Positions 1 to 11,685 of a stretch of 64,000 bases of DNA are shown here, piece by piece; positions within the stretch are counted from its first letter, which is position 1, and each line of letters opens with the position of its first letter. The notes beneath the pieces were generated by a model. It worked only from the letters and a program-made list of their open reading frames with translations, was not told where the DNA came from and made no database searches. The position numbers and the translations under genes were made by a program. Source of the DNA: Lampris incognitus. Lineage: Eukaryota; Chordata; Actinopteri; Lampriformes; Lampridae. The stretch spans positions 100,053,433-100,117,432 of the forward strand of contig NC_079212.1 in assembly GCF_029633865.1 (NCBI RefSeq). Direction: 5' to 3'.

Positions 1-287
1 TTTGTAGAAGTCCCTGTTTTAGCATTTTTGCTGCATCTCAAACAGCCTGTTCTAATCGCTGCATGGTTGCACAAGCTAGCAAGCTCATGCGATCAGTCAA
101 TAGTGTGATCCTTATTATTGCCATCTCATCTGTGATAAAATTAGCGGAGAATATCTCTGTAACCAAGTCATCATTTATTTTAGTCTTTTCCCTTTAAGCC
201 ACCTTAAACACGTTATGATCCAGCGGATGAAAGTAGTTGGCGGGGTGTGGTTTGGGCATTGTTTTGGAGGCAGGGCGAATCAGGAAT

Positions 288-331
288 GGCTCAGCTTGGC
301 AAAAGCACTTGTGCTTTTGCCAAGCTGAGCC
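288..331. repeat. Perfect 21-bp inverted repeat with TT loop
   Basis: The arm at 288-308 (begins GGCTCAGCTTGGC) is exactly complementary to 311-331, with only TT between them. It is followed at 331-355 by two copies of CAAGCTTCCCTA. A perfect 21-bp arm with a 2-nt loop is unusual. No terminal repeat family or target duplication is visible. Confidence 0.85.
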
Positions 332-900
332 AAGCTTCCCTACAAGCTTCCCTACAAGTATCTGCTTCAGCAGGCAGAGAGAAGAACCTGGGGGAATGCT
401 GCAACTATTATTTTATACCTAATCTTAACCAGATTAAGGCAAAACTCTGACTATAACATTTATGGCATAGAAATAATCTAAATCTCTGTTTATTCACATG
501 ATATTGACACTCTGATTTGATTTAATTCCTTGTTTTGAAAATATGCATGGTTCAAAAAGGTCAGAGTGAGTAATGCCTGATTCATGGCTCAGCATCAATG
601 TGACTGTGGAGCTCCACTGAAGGCTACGGCAGTGTTCATGTAGCTACACAGGGCTCAGCTATAGCTTATGGTCAATTCCTCAAAAATGAAGCTGTGCATC
701 GAGGCTGTGGGTGCTACGTGGACACTGCAATAGGTGTAATTGGTTTGCACTTGTTAAATGTTATTATTCTTAATAATGCCAACAATTTTAGCTATTTCTG
801 CACATGTAGCATGTCCTTAACAAACCTCTATTTGCTCCCTTTGTTACCAGTTAATGTGAAAGAATGAAAACGAGTTTCTTACTCTGGCACTTGACTTGTC

Positions 901-923
901 TGCATGCTATGGCATAGCATGCA
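901..923. repeat. Near-perfect palindrome with 11-bp arms
   Basis: TGCATGCTATG at 901-911 is complementary to 913-923 with one base between. It is short enough to be chance, and no function is assigned. Confidence 0.6.
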
Positions 924-1114
924 CAACACTGCCATCTAGTGTGTTGCAGTGCTAGGCGGTCTACTAGTTGCATCTGCGCAGTAGTATAAATCAAATGCTA
1001 TGCTGCAGGCATCTATGTCAGGGCCCTACCGTTACCTTGACATGGAACCATCAATGTCACCTATCCCATAGAGTTAAGAGCTCAAAAAGACATTGAGTAC
1101 TGAGATGGCCATTG

Positions 1115-3516
1115 TGTTAGAGCAGGGGTCAGGAACCTTTTTGACTGGGAGAGCCATAAAAGCCAAATATTTCTAAATATATTTCATTGAGAGCCATATA
1201 GTATTTTTAACGTATAATAAATTAAATATGTCTTACTTTTAATGCGACTTCTGGTGCTGCATGGTTTTGCTGATGGCGTTGCAGTCTGGTTCATACGTGG
1301 TGAGGTTGAGCTTCATGCAGGCGTTGAGGCTTCATCAGTTAAACGTGAGCGTAGGTTGGTCTTAATGTTCCTCATATGCGAGAATGACTGCTCACATGCA
1401 TATGTAGAGCCAAACATGGTCAATACGGCAATACTCACACGCTGCATTGTGTGGTATGTCACAGGAAGCTCGTTCCAAGTTTTAAGAATCAGCTGGTCTT
1501 CAGGTTGAAGATTTTTCATTTCTGTCCACTTGTGTTCCCATGCCAGCTCTACTCGCTGTCGCGCAAGACTTTCCAACTCTCCATTAAGTGACTTGAACTT
1601 ACTCATCCACATGTCTGATGCCTTCAGGTCAGCAACTTCCAGCTCAAAGTCTCCGATAGAGACCCCGGGGATGCATGTCAGGTCGATTTTGTCCACTGCA
1701 CACTCATGTGGATGAGTGATGAACTTGAAAAGACCAGTGCGCGCACGAAATTCTCCAAAACGTGCTTTGAATGACTGCAGGAGATTGGACGTAAAGCCAG
1801 CTAGCTGCTGGAGATTCAGATGTTGAGTGGAGTCACTTGCTAAGCATGCATCTCTAAATTGTTGCAGTCTTTCAAAGTGCAGAAGACGACCTGTTTCAGT
1901 GTCCCTGAGAAAGACTTCCAGCTTGCTTTCAAATGCAAACACTGCTTGTTGCAGGGATGAGATTGTATTTCCAATACCTTGCATTTTCACATTGAGCTGG
2001 TTCAGATGGCCAGTTATGTCCACGAGATAGTGAAACTGCAGGAGCCAGTCAGTGTTGTCTAGCTCAGGATGCCTGACGCCTTTCATTTCAAGAAAAGTCC
2101 GGATTTCACTCAGGCAAGCTGCAAAACGGCTGAGCACCTTCCCCCTTGACAACAACGCACGTTGCTGTGTAAAAGCAGACCGGGATAATGATTCCCAACT
2201 TCTTCTAACAGAGCTTTAAACTGGCGATCATTTAAAGCTCGGGCAACAATAAAGTTGACCAATCGAATGACCAGCGACATCACCTCACCAAGCTCCTGGC
2301 CACACGTCTGAGCGCAAAGCGCCTCCTGGTGCAGGATGCAATGAAACTTAGGATGGCTCTCTTTTCATGTTCACGGAGAAGCGCTACAAATCCTTTGTTC
2401 TTCCCCAACATACAGGGTGCACCATCAGTACAGACAGAAATAAGTTTATCCATCGGTAGTTTTTTTTTCTTTAGCAAACTCCATGAAAGACGTGAATAAA
2501 TCCTCTCCTCTTGTTGTTCCTTTCATTGGCAAAACAGCCAAGCTTTCCTCACGCAGTGTGTCACCTGCAGCATACCTGGCAATTATACTGCACTGAGATA
2601 GATGGCTAACGTCTGTTGACTCATCTAACGCGAGAGAAAAGTATGTCCCGGCGTTTATGTCCTTAATTTGTGTTTCCTCGACTTGATTTGCCATCATGAT
2701 GCTACGATCGTGCACAGTTCTTGCTGACAGGGGCATGTCTTTTATTCGTTTGATTAGCTTGTCTTTATTTGGGAAGTCATCAAACAGTTCATTGGCCACA
2801 TCAAGCATGAGTGTTTTGGCATAATCGCCATCTGTGAATGACTTTCCATTCCTTGCTATTGCCAAAGCACCCGCAAAGCTAGCGGAATTCCCGTCACCTT
2901 GCTTGGTCCACACACGTAGTTGCTGCTGACTCGTCTGCACTCTCCGCTGTAGCTCCTCGCATGCCCTTTTCCTGCTGTCCCCCGCTGGATATTTCCATGC
3001 AAATGAAGCATGGTGCGTATCGAAGTGCCGCTTTATATTTGACCGTTTCATCGATGCAATTTTATCATTGCATATTAGACATACCGCAGATCCTGCTCTC
3101 TCCACAAATGCAAATTCCTCTGTCCACGCAGCCTGGAACGCACGGTAATCATCGTCTTTTTTTCTTTTCGCCCTCTTTTCCGTTACAAGGGTTGAAGCGG
3201 ATAAACTAGTTGGCTATCTGATAAAATTGATTTCTTCGCCTTTACAATGACCCGGACATGCTCGCGAGCCATTGGTTCCCGACCCGACTCACGGGTGACC
3301 CGTGACCCGTGAAATTTATCTTCAAAACTAATTTCTGTTTACTTTAAAATGACACAGTATTATTAAGAAATATCACAAGTATTTTAAAATCAGTTCCAAA
3401 CTGATTTTTTTTTTTTAAAAAATGTTTCAACTCAAAATTGTCTGGGAGCCATATGCCGTCACCGGAAGAGCCATATATGGCTCGCGAGCCATAGGATCCC
3501 GACCGCTGTGTTAAAG
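1115..3516 (-). mobile_element. hAT DNA transposon with 8-bp target duplication
   Basis: The element proper runs 1123-3508. Its ends are imperfect inverted repeats: CAGGGGTCAGGAACC on the left, and CAGCGGTCGGGATCC when the right end is reverse-complemented (12 of 15 matching). It is flanked by TGTTAGAG (1115-1122) and TGTTAAAG (3509-3516), an 8-bp duplication with one mismatch, which is the hAT hallmark. Subterminal GAGCCATA motifs recur at both ends. The transposase lies on the minus strand and is broken. At 2386 bp it is close to full length, so this is a dead autonomous copy and not a deletion derivative. Confidence 0.88.
1239..3272 (-). pseudogene. hAT transposase, ZBED5/GTF2IRD2-like, frameshifted
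   Basis: The reading starts at ATG 3272 (MAREHVRV...) and ends at the TAA whose complement is 1239-1241. An N-terminal BED-like zinc finger shows CLIC followed by an H-x4-H pair (about 3075-3025). The middle has the DESTDVSHLSQ and CTDGAPCMLGKNKGF motifs of this hAT family. The C-terminal dimerisation region carries YACEQSFSHMRNIKTNLR (about 1390-1330). The frame is broken at least near 3187 (TAA), 2462 (an A run), 2342, 2152 (a lost G in the NVRWLS motif) and 1325, so no active protein is possible. This family has also given rise to domesticated vertebrate genes, but the terminal repeats and breaks show this copy is a transposon fossil. Confidence 0.85.
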
Positions 3517-3955
3517 TTTCCGCAGTACATTAAGCTGCATAAAATAAATGGGCAAACAAAAGAGAAACAAACGTTCTCATCATTTTGAAGGGGTTATTGA
3601 CTTGCTCATTCACAATAACTGAAGCATTGGGATTGTGGAATTGTAGTCATTAAGTGCACCAAATTAAAACAAGATTTTGATTACTTTTCAGGTTCTGGTG
3701 CCTGAGTGTCTAGTTTGGCTTTTCATAGCATATTAGCCAGTGTGCTGCCCAACATATTAAATCCAGTCCTTTCTAGTCCTTTCATGGTGATCATCTAAAT
3801 TTGGAAGGAGCCTTCCTAAAGAGCCTTCCTAAGGAGCTTCTGCTCACTTCTTCTTGTCATCTTTTGAATCTTTCCCTTTTTTGAAGATGTTCTTTGTAAA
3901 ATTAGATATACGCCACCTTTTATATAATTTTTTAAAATTTTAAACTTTGTTTTTT
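3517..3955. other. Unassigned DNA
   Basis: AT-rich sequence between the hAT element and the first SINE-A copy. I see no gene, RNA or repeat family. Confidence 0.5.
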
Positions 3956-4297
3956 GGGCGGCACTGTGGTGCACCGTTGTCACCTCACAGCAAGTAGTCC
4001 AACCTTGGAGGTCGTACTGGGTCATCCTCTTGTGTGGAGTTTGCATGTCCTCCCCATGTCTGCGTGTGTTTCCTCTAGGTGGGTTTTCTCCCACAGTCCA
4101 AAGACATATAGGTCAAGTGAATCGGCCATACTAAATTGTCCCTAGGTGTGAATGTGTGTGTGTGTGTCGGCCCTGTGATGGCCTGTCGGCCTATCCAGGG
4201 TGTCTCCCCGCCTGCCGCCCTGTGACTGCTGGGATAGGCTCCAGCATTCCCGCGACCCTGAGAGCAGGATAAGTGGTTTGGATAATGGATAGATGGA
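3956..4297 (+). mobile_element. SINE-A copy 1 (DANA-like tRNA-derived SINE)
   Basis: The head GGGCGGCACTGTGGTGCACC is a degenerate tRNA A-box region. The body carries GTGGAGTTTGCATGTCC and CACAGTCCAAAGACATA, motifs shared with the zebrafish DANA family. The 3' end is TGGGATAGGCTCCAGCATTC then GATAATGGATAGATGGA. The B box is deleted: the sequence jumps from CACAGCAAG straight to TAGTCCAACC. The internal TG tract is short here (six units at about 4151), which is useful for comparison with expanded copies elsewhere. Confidence 0.82.
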
Positions 4298-4981
4298 CGT
4301 GTTTTTCTTTTTTAAACGCTAAAACATTTTTAAAATCGAAAATGTTTAAATCCTTCCTGCTGCAACTTTCAAGCCAAGAGAAAAGATGATAAAATTCTTT
4401 TATTTGCCATTTTTCTTTTGTGTTGAACATGTCCGTGCACTACCTCGCTCAGGACACCATGCATGTTAACGTGGCAGTCGGTCAGGATAACCCAGTCTGT
4501 GCTGCGTTTTCATTCTGGCACTGACTGTAACATTTCAGGCTTGGTTGAACTAACTGGGTGTCCCACCTTACCAGTTGTTATTCACTGTTCATCTTAATGG
4601 TTAAGTTTGTTTTGTAGTGCAGCAATTTGCAGTGATATTATGAGGCAAATAAGTCCTGAGTTGAGAATGAGGTGCCCAATTCATGTGGGATTAATTCCTC
4701 AAAATGTAAGCAGGCTCACAAGCTTCACTCCTTCTTGATCTCCCACTTGATGTTCTTCCTATTCTTGGCTCTCTTCCTCATGACCACCTTCATCATCTGT
4801 GCCTTTTTCTTTTTTTTATATATATTGTTTCATAAGGCTTTTAGTGCTAAATATGATTATTAGTTGCAAAATTTTCAGAAACCTGGAGTCGGAGAGTGAA
4901 AAAAGCAAATTAAATACTAGTTCGTTCTCTTGAGGAACGTGGTGGTGGCTTAGAAATGTGAAATGTCATCTTTTCTCTTCT
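4298..4981. other. Unassigned DNA
   Basis: No gene or repeat recognised. It includes short T-rich runs around 4803-4830. Confidence 0.5.
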
Positions 4982-5420
<439 letters not shown>

Positions 5421-5423
5421 TGG

Positions 5424-5635
5424 TCTCTTCTGTTCCCTTCTCTTCTGTTCTGTTCCCTTCTCTTCTCTTCTCTTCTCTTCTCTTCTCTTCTCTTCTCTTC
5501 TCTTCTCTTCTCTTCTCTTCTCTTCTCTTCTCCTCTCCTCTCCTCTCCTCTCCTCTCCTCTCTTCTCTTCTCTTCTCTTCTCTTCTCTTCTCTTCTCTTC
5601 TCTTCTCTTCTCTTCTCTTCTCTTCTCTTTTCTTT
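5424..5635. repeat. (TCTTC)n satellite with TCCTC core block
   Basis: A pentanucleotide array of about 40 units. The block 5531-5560 consists of TCCTC units, then TCTTC resumes. This homogeneous internal variant block suggests local unit-by-unit duplication. The strand is purely pyrimidine. Long reading frames across it are artefacts of the repeat. Confidence 0.95.
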
Positions 5636-5639
5636 TGGT

Positions 5640-6661
5640 TTATCCTCTGCTTTTAATTGCATCATGTTTTGCCACTTTTCTCTGTGTAGCTTCCTTTTAA
5701 TATTTTGTCCTGTTAAATTGGTTTTGTGTGTGGTGTGTGTGTGTGTGTGTAAGCAGGTACATTAGGAGACAGTGCTGGAGTTTTCGAGGAGAAGGATGGA
5801 GGGGAAGTGAGAGGGTGTCCTAAGAAAGAGCAGAAACAATAGGAATTACTGACAGATTAGTGTCCCATAACCGTTAGTGGTGGAATCTGCTTCCTCTGGG
5901 GCTTGTAATCCACCACAAACACAAAGCTCACCACACCCATCACAATGTCATTTCTGCCATTATATCTCTTTAGTGTTTTCTTGTTCAAAAGGCTCGATAG
6001 TGTGGGCAGAACTAATTGTCGTTCGGACAGAACAGGATGGGATGAGCATTCCCAAAGGGCACTTTGGGCAGTTTGCTAAATCTTAAACTTACATTTCCTT
6101 TCCCCCGGCCCTCTGCTCTTTTATGGTAAGCTGCATACAAAAGTGTAAAAATTATATTTTCCAGTGCATGCTTCATGAATGAAATGTCACACCATCCATA
6201 AACCCGCAAGAGAAATTCACATATCCAGAGCTGGGATGTGCCTCGGTAAGAGTTAATTTTCACTTTCCACCGCCAGACTTTACCAGAACATGTTGGCATC
6301 TTTGCAGTCACAAGCACCTCCCCTCTAAATTCAAGGCTACCACCAGCCCCGTCCGTATGTCTGGAATAGACAGCTCCTTCAATGAGACACCCCAAACAGG
6401 GTCACCCTGTTTGTGCACAGTCTTGCACGTGTGTGTGTGTGTGTGTGCGCGTGTGTGTTTGCTTACATGCATTAGCGTTTCTGTTTATATATGCGTGGGC
6501 ATGTGCTCTCGTGTGTATGTGTCGTTTTGTGTGCGTTTTTTAATGTGCAGTTGAAGTGATTTGAAGTTCAGCTCCTGTGATTAATTCACACACCCACACA
6601 GTTAGGTTGTTTCATAACCGCTTCACATAGATGACTGGGGAACACGCACAAACACAGACAA

Positions 6662-6664
<3 letters not shown>
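5640..6664. other. Unassigned DNA with short TG runs
   Basis: No gene or repeat family recognised. A short interrupted TG run lies at about 6428-6460. Confidence 0.5.
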
Positions 6665-6748
<84 letters not shown>

Positions 6749-6768
6749 TTTGTGTGTGTGTGTGTGTA
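6665..6768. repeat. (TG)n microsatellite
   Basis: Almost pure TG for 104 bp, with a TTTGTTT interruption near 6746. Confidence 0.95.
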
Positions 6769-6911
6769 TGAGAAAGTTGGGGTTGTGCATGTGTAGGAAT
6801 TTCTTGTACTGCATTTTTATGATAGTTGTCTTTAATTCACAGTTATTTAGCTATTTAGAGTGGGTTTGCAAGAGAGGAAGTGTAATAGAAAGCATGTACC
6901 TGTGTATATGG

Positions 6912-6912
<1 letters not shown>

Positions 6913-6974
<62 letters not shown>
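6913..6974. repeat. (TG)n microsatellite
   Basis: About 31 perfect TG units. Confidence 0.95.
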
Positions 6975-6978
<4 letters not shown>

Positions 6979-7096
6979 TAAACGAGGAAGCTGACGTGTG
7001 TGAAATAGTGGTCATATACCTTCATTTGTGTGTATGTTAGACATAATGATGAAATACAAGTGTCCTTGTGTTTGCCTGCCCTACCCCTGCACTTAG

Positions 7097-7097
<1 letters not shown>

Positions 7098-7148
<51 letters not shown>
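7098..7148. repeat. (TG)n microsatellite
   Basis: About 25 perfect TG units, the third TG tract within 500 bp. Confidence 0.95.
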
Positions 7149-7149
<1 letters not shown>

Positions 7150-7298
7150 CAAACTGGTGTGAACATGAACAATGTGTATTTCCTGAGAGTTGTGTGTGCA
7201 TGTGTAGGTGACCTCTTCCCTAAGCAGAGGACCGAGGCTGAGATGAATAGCTCATTATAGACGGACACGAAATGGCGATTAAAGAAGAGAGGGGGAGA

Positions 7299-8467
<1,169 letters not shown>

Positions 8468-8475
8468 AGAGAGAG

Positions 8476-8557
<82 letters not shown>
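8468..8557. repeat. (AG)n microsatellite
   Basis: About 44 AG units within the purine-rich domain. Confidence 0.95.
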
Positions 8558-8562
<5 letters not shown>

Positions 8563-8847
8563 TAAGAGACAGCAAACGAGCAGAGAAGCACTAGTCAACC
8601 TGGGAAAGTTGTCAGGATCTGAGAGAGAAAGAGGGAGAGGCACAACACTAAGGGAGAATAGAGAAAATAAACAGAACGTAGAAAGACAGGGAGAAAGAGG
8701 GAGGGCAGGGAGGAAAAGAAGAAGAAACAGGAACACAGAGACGGAGACAGACTGTGCGAGACGGAGACGGGCGGCAGAAAGGCTCCAAGCACTCCCTCAG
8801 GCAAAGACAAGAGCGGCGAGGAGGAGAGGTGAATCCTGTCATCCAGG

Positions 8848-8995
8848 ATGGACAGAGTGGAGAGGGTGATGAAGCTCGTGAAGAGGATGTCCCCGAGGAG
8901 GCGGAACAGGGGAGGATTAGGAGCAGGAGGGGGAGAGATAGAGAGCCCCGACAACCTGTGCGATGAACTCTGTCCTTTCAGCCTCTGCATCAGCG
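8848..8995 (+). CDS. Possible first coding exon, gene unknown
   Basis: An ATG at 8848 opens a frame of 49 codons plus one base, starting MDRVERVMKLVKRMSPRRR and ending near CDELCPFSLCIS. It stops at a strong splice donor, G|GTGAGG, with GT at 8996-8997. Unlike its surroundings, this peptide is not low complexity: it has a basic N-terminal half and a cysteine-containing C-terminal half. The donor is followed at once by intron-like TG repeats. Against it: I do not recognise the peptide, the leader is GA-rich, and no second exon can be joined within the window. It is offered as a candidate only. Confidence 0.28.
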
Positions 8996-9597
8996 GTGAG
9001 GTCCCGTGTGTGTGTGTGTCTGTGTGTGTCTGTGTGCATCTGTAAAAGAGTGAATGTGCCAGTGCTTGTTTCTGTATTTGACTTGAGACCAAAAGTTTAT
9101 GTTTTTGTTTTGTTCACAAAATTGGCTGCATAGTTTCTGTCCGTATGTTTGATCGAGAGAAAAACAAAGTTAGCAGTTGCGTAAAAAAAGAGCATTTGTC
9201 ATTGTGTGTGTGTGTGTTGGTGTGATGTTTGCGTTTCTAGGCTTGCCAATATTCCTGCCCAGCACACTTTGTGAATGGCTCCTGCAGCCGACATGCACAA
9301 TGCAGTTGCAGCTTTGCTTGTTGAGTGTTGAGTGTGTTGTCGGCTTGTGGTTTGCATCGCTCTGTCACACTGGCAGGCTGTTGGCATAGCCGCCACACTT
9401 TCAGCGTCAGTATTCGCTCTCTGCAATGTGTCCTCTGTACTTGGTAGTATATTGCTTGTATGTTGATGTACTGGTTGGCCAGAACAATCCACTTCCAGGC
9501 CTCTTACTACCCCTCATCATATCCAGGTATTGTCAGTCCAACCATTTCCCCATTTGTCAACAACCTCCACCTTTATGGATGCCTCTGTGCCACCATC
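8996..9597. other. Unassigned DNA
   Basis: Short TG runs near 9007-9040 and 9203. No gene or repeat family seen. Confidence 0.5.
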
Positions 9598-9867
9598 TGT
9601 CACGGGGAGAGCAGGAACAGGACCCAAATGCAGACAGCAGAGACAGGCTGGGATTAAGCAAGGCTTTGATGAAACAAAGGTACAAAAACACAGAGAAGGA
9701 ATGAAGCACTAGACCACCGCGAACTAACGAGGGTAAAGTTTCACTTACAACCCAACAATGAGCTGGGACAACCACAGCGGGATCCATACATGGGGAGCCA
9801 ATCAGGTAATGGGGGACAGGTGAGCAAGGCAGGGGCAGGAAAAGAAAAACATAACCATGACACCATC
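9593..9867. mobile_element. 265-bp TG...CA insertion, solo-LTR-like
   Basis: The insert 9598-9862 starts TGTCACGG and ends CCATGACA. It is flanked by the direct 5-bp repeat CCATC (9593-9597 and 9863-9867). TG...CA ends with a 5-bp duplication fit a solo long terminal repeat. The ends are also an 8-bp inverted repeat with one mismatch, so a small non-autonomous DNA element is the alternative. The interior motif CAGGACCCAAATGCAGAC is one I associate with dispersed fish repeats. Confidence 0.6.
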
Positions 9868-10338
9868 ATTCACATCTGTAACCTTAAGCATTTTTGTTGC
9901 TAGCCTTTATTGTGCAGCGCACCATGAACTGTTGTTTAAGAGAAGTGTTATAGGGACGCTGTGTTGTGTTGTGAACGAATCGCCATGTCTCTGTGTTACT
10001 GTGGGACTGTTTTCTTGTGTGTTTGTTGCTCAGGTTTACGGTGGTGTCGCTCAGCTTTTAACAAGCTAGTGTGTTGCTTTCAGCGTCCCAGTGACACAGC
10101 CACGGATTACATTGTTTATTATAGCTAGTGTTACTACCACATTATTTGGCCTGTGTGTGTTAATTAGCATTGATTGGAGTACAGTATGAAACTACCTCAT
10201 GTTTTTCAAAGACTTCCGTGGGTTGTTTTTTTTTCGGCGAGCTCAACCTTTTTATGAGGATTATTTTTGATCTAGCTTTGATGGATCACAAACAACTGTG
10301 AAGAGGGAATGCGTTTGTAAGAAAAGGGCAAGAGAGAG

Positions 10339-10343
<5 letters not shown>
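9868..10343. other. Unassigned DNA
   Basis: No gene, RNA or repeat family recognised. Confidence 0.45.

Positions 10344-10421
<78 letters not shown>
10344..10421. repeat. (TG)n microsatellite
   Basis: About 39 TG units. Confidence 0.95.
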
Positions 10422-10422
<1 letters not shown>

Positions 10423-10565
10423 CATGTGTAACTCTCATGAGGGGGCATATTGTATACGTATCTGAGAGCGTGTGTTGTACTGGAGCAGATAGGGCATGTC
10501 AGATTGTCTCAGTGTGAAATACTGAAAGTGAAAGTAAAAGAAGAGAGCATATGAGTGAGAGAGGG

Positions 10566-10567
10566 GT

Positions 10568-10592
<25 letters not shown>
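10566..10592. repeat. (TG)n microsatellite
   Basis: About 13 TG units followed by a short GA run. Confidence 0.9.
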
Positions 10593-10600
<8 letters not shown>

Positions 10601-10843
10601 CAAACAAAAGTGGAAATCCAATGTGTTTGTATGTGTGTGCAGTCCCCCCACCCCTCCTTATATCCTTGCATCAAACAATCTTTTTAATCACTCAGCAGAA
10701 ACGGCACCAACAGTACTTCAAACAGCATCAAACAAACACTCCATACATCCAAGCATTGCACTGCAGCCAGTGAGAGGTCATGATGTAATCGGAGAAAAGA
10801 TCCAACTACTCAGCCGCACTTCTCACTCAAACAGTGTTTTTCT

Positions 10844-11274
10844 GGGTGCCGGGGTAGCGTGGCGGTCTATTCCGTTGCCTACCAACACGGGGATCGCTGG
10901 TTCGAATCCGCGTGTTACCTCCGTTTGGTCAGACGTCCCTACAGACACAATTGGCCGTGTCTGCGGGTGGGAAGCCGGATGTGGGTATGTGTCCTGGTCG
11001 CAGCACTTGCGCCTCCTCTGGTTGGTCAGGCGCCTGTTTCCAGGGGGGACTGGGGGGAATAGCGTGATCCACCCACGCACTACGTCCCCCCGGTGAAACT
11101 CCTCACTGTCAGGTGAAAAGAAGCAGCTGGTGACTCCACATGTATCGGAGGAGGCATGTGGGTAGTCTGCAGGCCTCCCCAGATCGACAGAGGGGGTGGG
11201 GCAGCGACCGGGACGGCTCAGAAGAGTGGGGTAATTGGCCAAGTACAATTGGGGTGAAAAAGGGGGCGGGGAAC
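10844..11274 (+). mobile_element. SINE-B copy 1 (tRNA-derived), near full length
   Basis: The head GGGTGCCGGGGTAGCGTGGC has an A-box-like TAGCGTGGCGGTCTA. The B box is GGTTCGAATCC at about 10899. The body motifs are CACAATTGGCCGTGTCTGCG, GGGAAGCCGGATGTGGG, ACTCCTCACTGTCAGGTGAA and GACTCCACATGTATCGGAGG. The 3' end is GGTAATTGGCCAAGTACAAT then an A/G-rich tail. Flanks AGTGTTTTTCT (10833-10843) and AATGTTTTTCT (11275-11285) are a target duplication with one mismatch. The head is a SINE promoter, not a tRNA gene. Confidence 0.88.
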
Positions 11275-11285
11275 AATGTTTTTCT

Positions 11286-11479
11286 AATGGCATAGGCTTT
11301 CATCCAGAACACCATGTTAATATGTTAATGACAGGGGTGGTCATGATTTTGGCCTAACTTGGAGTGCAGCTAATCATGGAAACAGAAATCCTGGTAATGT
11401 TAAGTTGTTTTTACACTCAAGTCTGAACCTTACATTGCCTTTTTTCATCATGGCAGATTTGGTTTCACATTACGGAAAC

Positions 11480-11512
<33 letters not shown>

Positions 11513-11575
11513 TACTACACATCATCAGTGTCAGTCAGTGATGTGTCCACTGTCCTCTACTAGTAACTTTGCATA
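11286..11575. repeat. Unassigned DNA with (GT)n microsatellite
   Basis: Only a GT tract of 15 units (11481-11510) stands out. Confidence 0.7.
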
Positions 11576-11685
11576 GTAAACATGGAAAATGGCGTGTGTT
11601 TTGCTACTCAGCTTTACTCGTTTTCATTTGGTAAACATGGAAAATGGCGTGTGTTGTGCTACTTGGCGTTACTCGTTTTCATTGG
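11576..11685. repeat. 55-bp tandem duplication
   Basis: Two adjacent units start at 11576 and 11631, each beginning GTAAACATGGAAAATGGCGT and ending CTCGTTTTCATT. They differ by a handful of substitutions. Confidence 0.85.

Larger units (their letters stand above)
1..1114. other. Unassigned DNA left of the hAT element
   Basis: I see no coding potential, RNA gene or recognisable repeat family here. The only structures are a perfect hairpin at 288-331 followed by a 12-bp tandem repeat, and a short palindrome at 901-923. Base composition is moderately AT-rich and typical of fish intergenic sequence. Confidence 0.6.

Noticed and set aside
10844..10920. tRNA gene suggested by A and B boxes
   Set aside because: The boxes belong to SINE heads repeated across the window; no cloverleaf with acceptor pairing is present.
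10551..11293. Frames of 181 and 156 codons
   Set aside because: They consist of SINE-B sequence. The same peptides recur wherever SINE-B is inserted.
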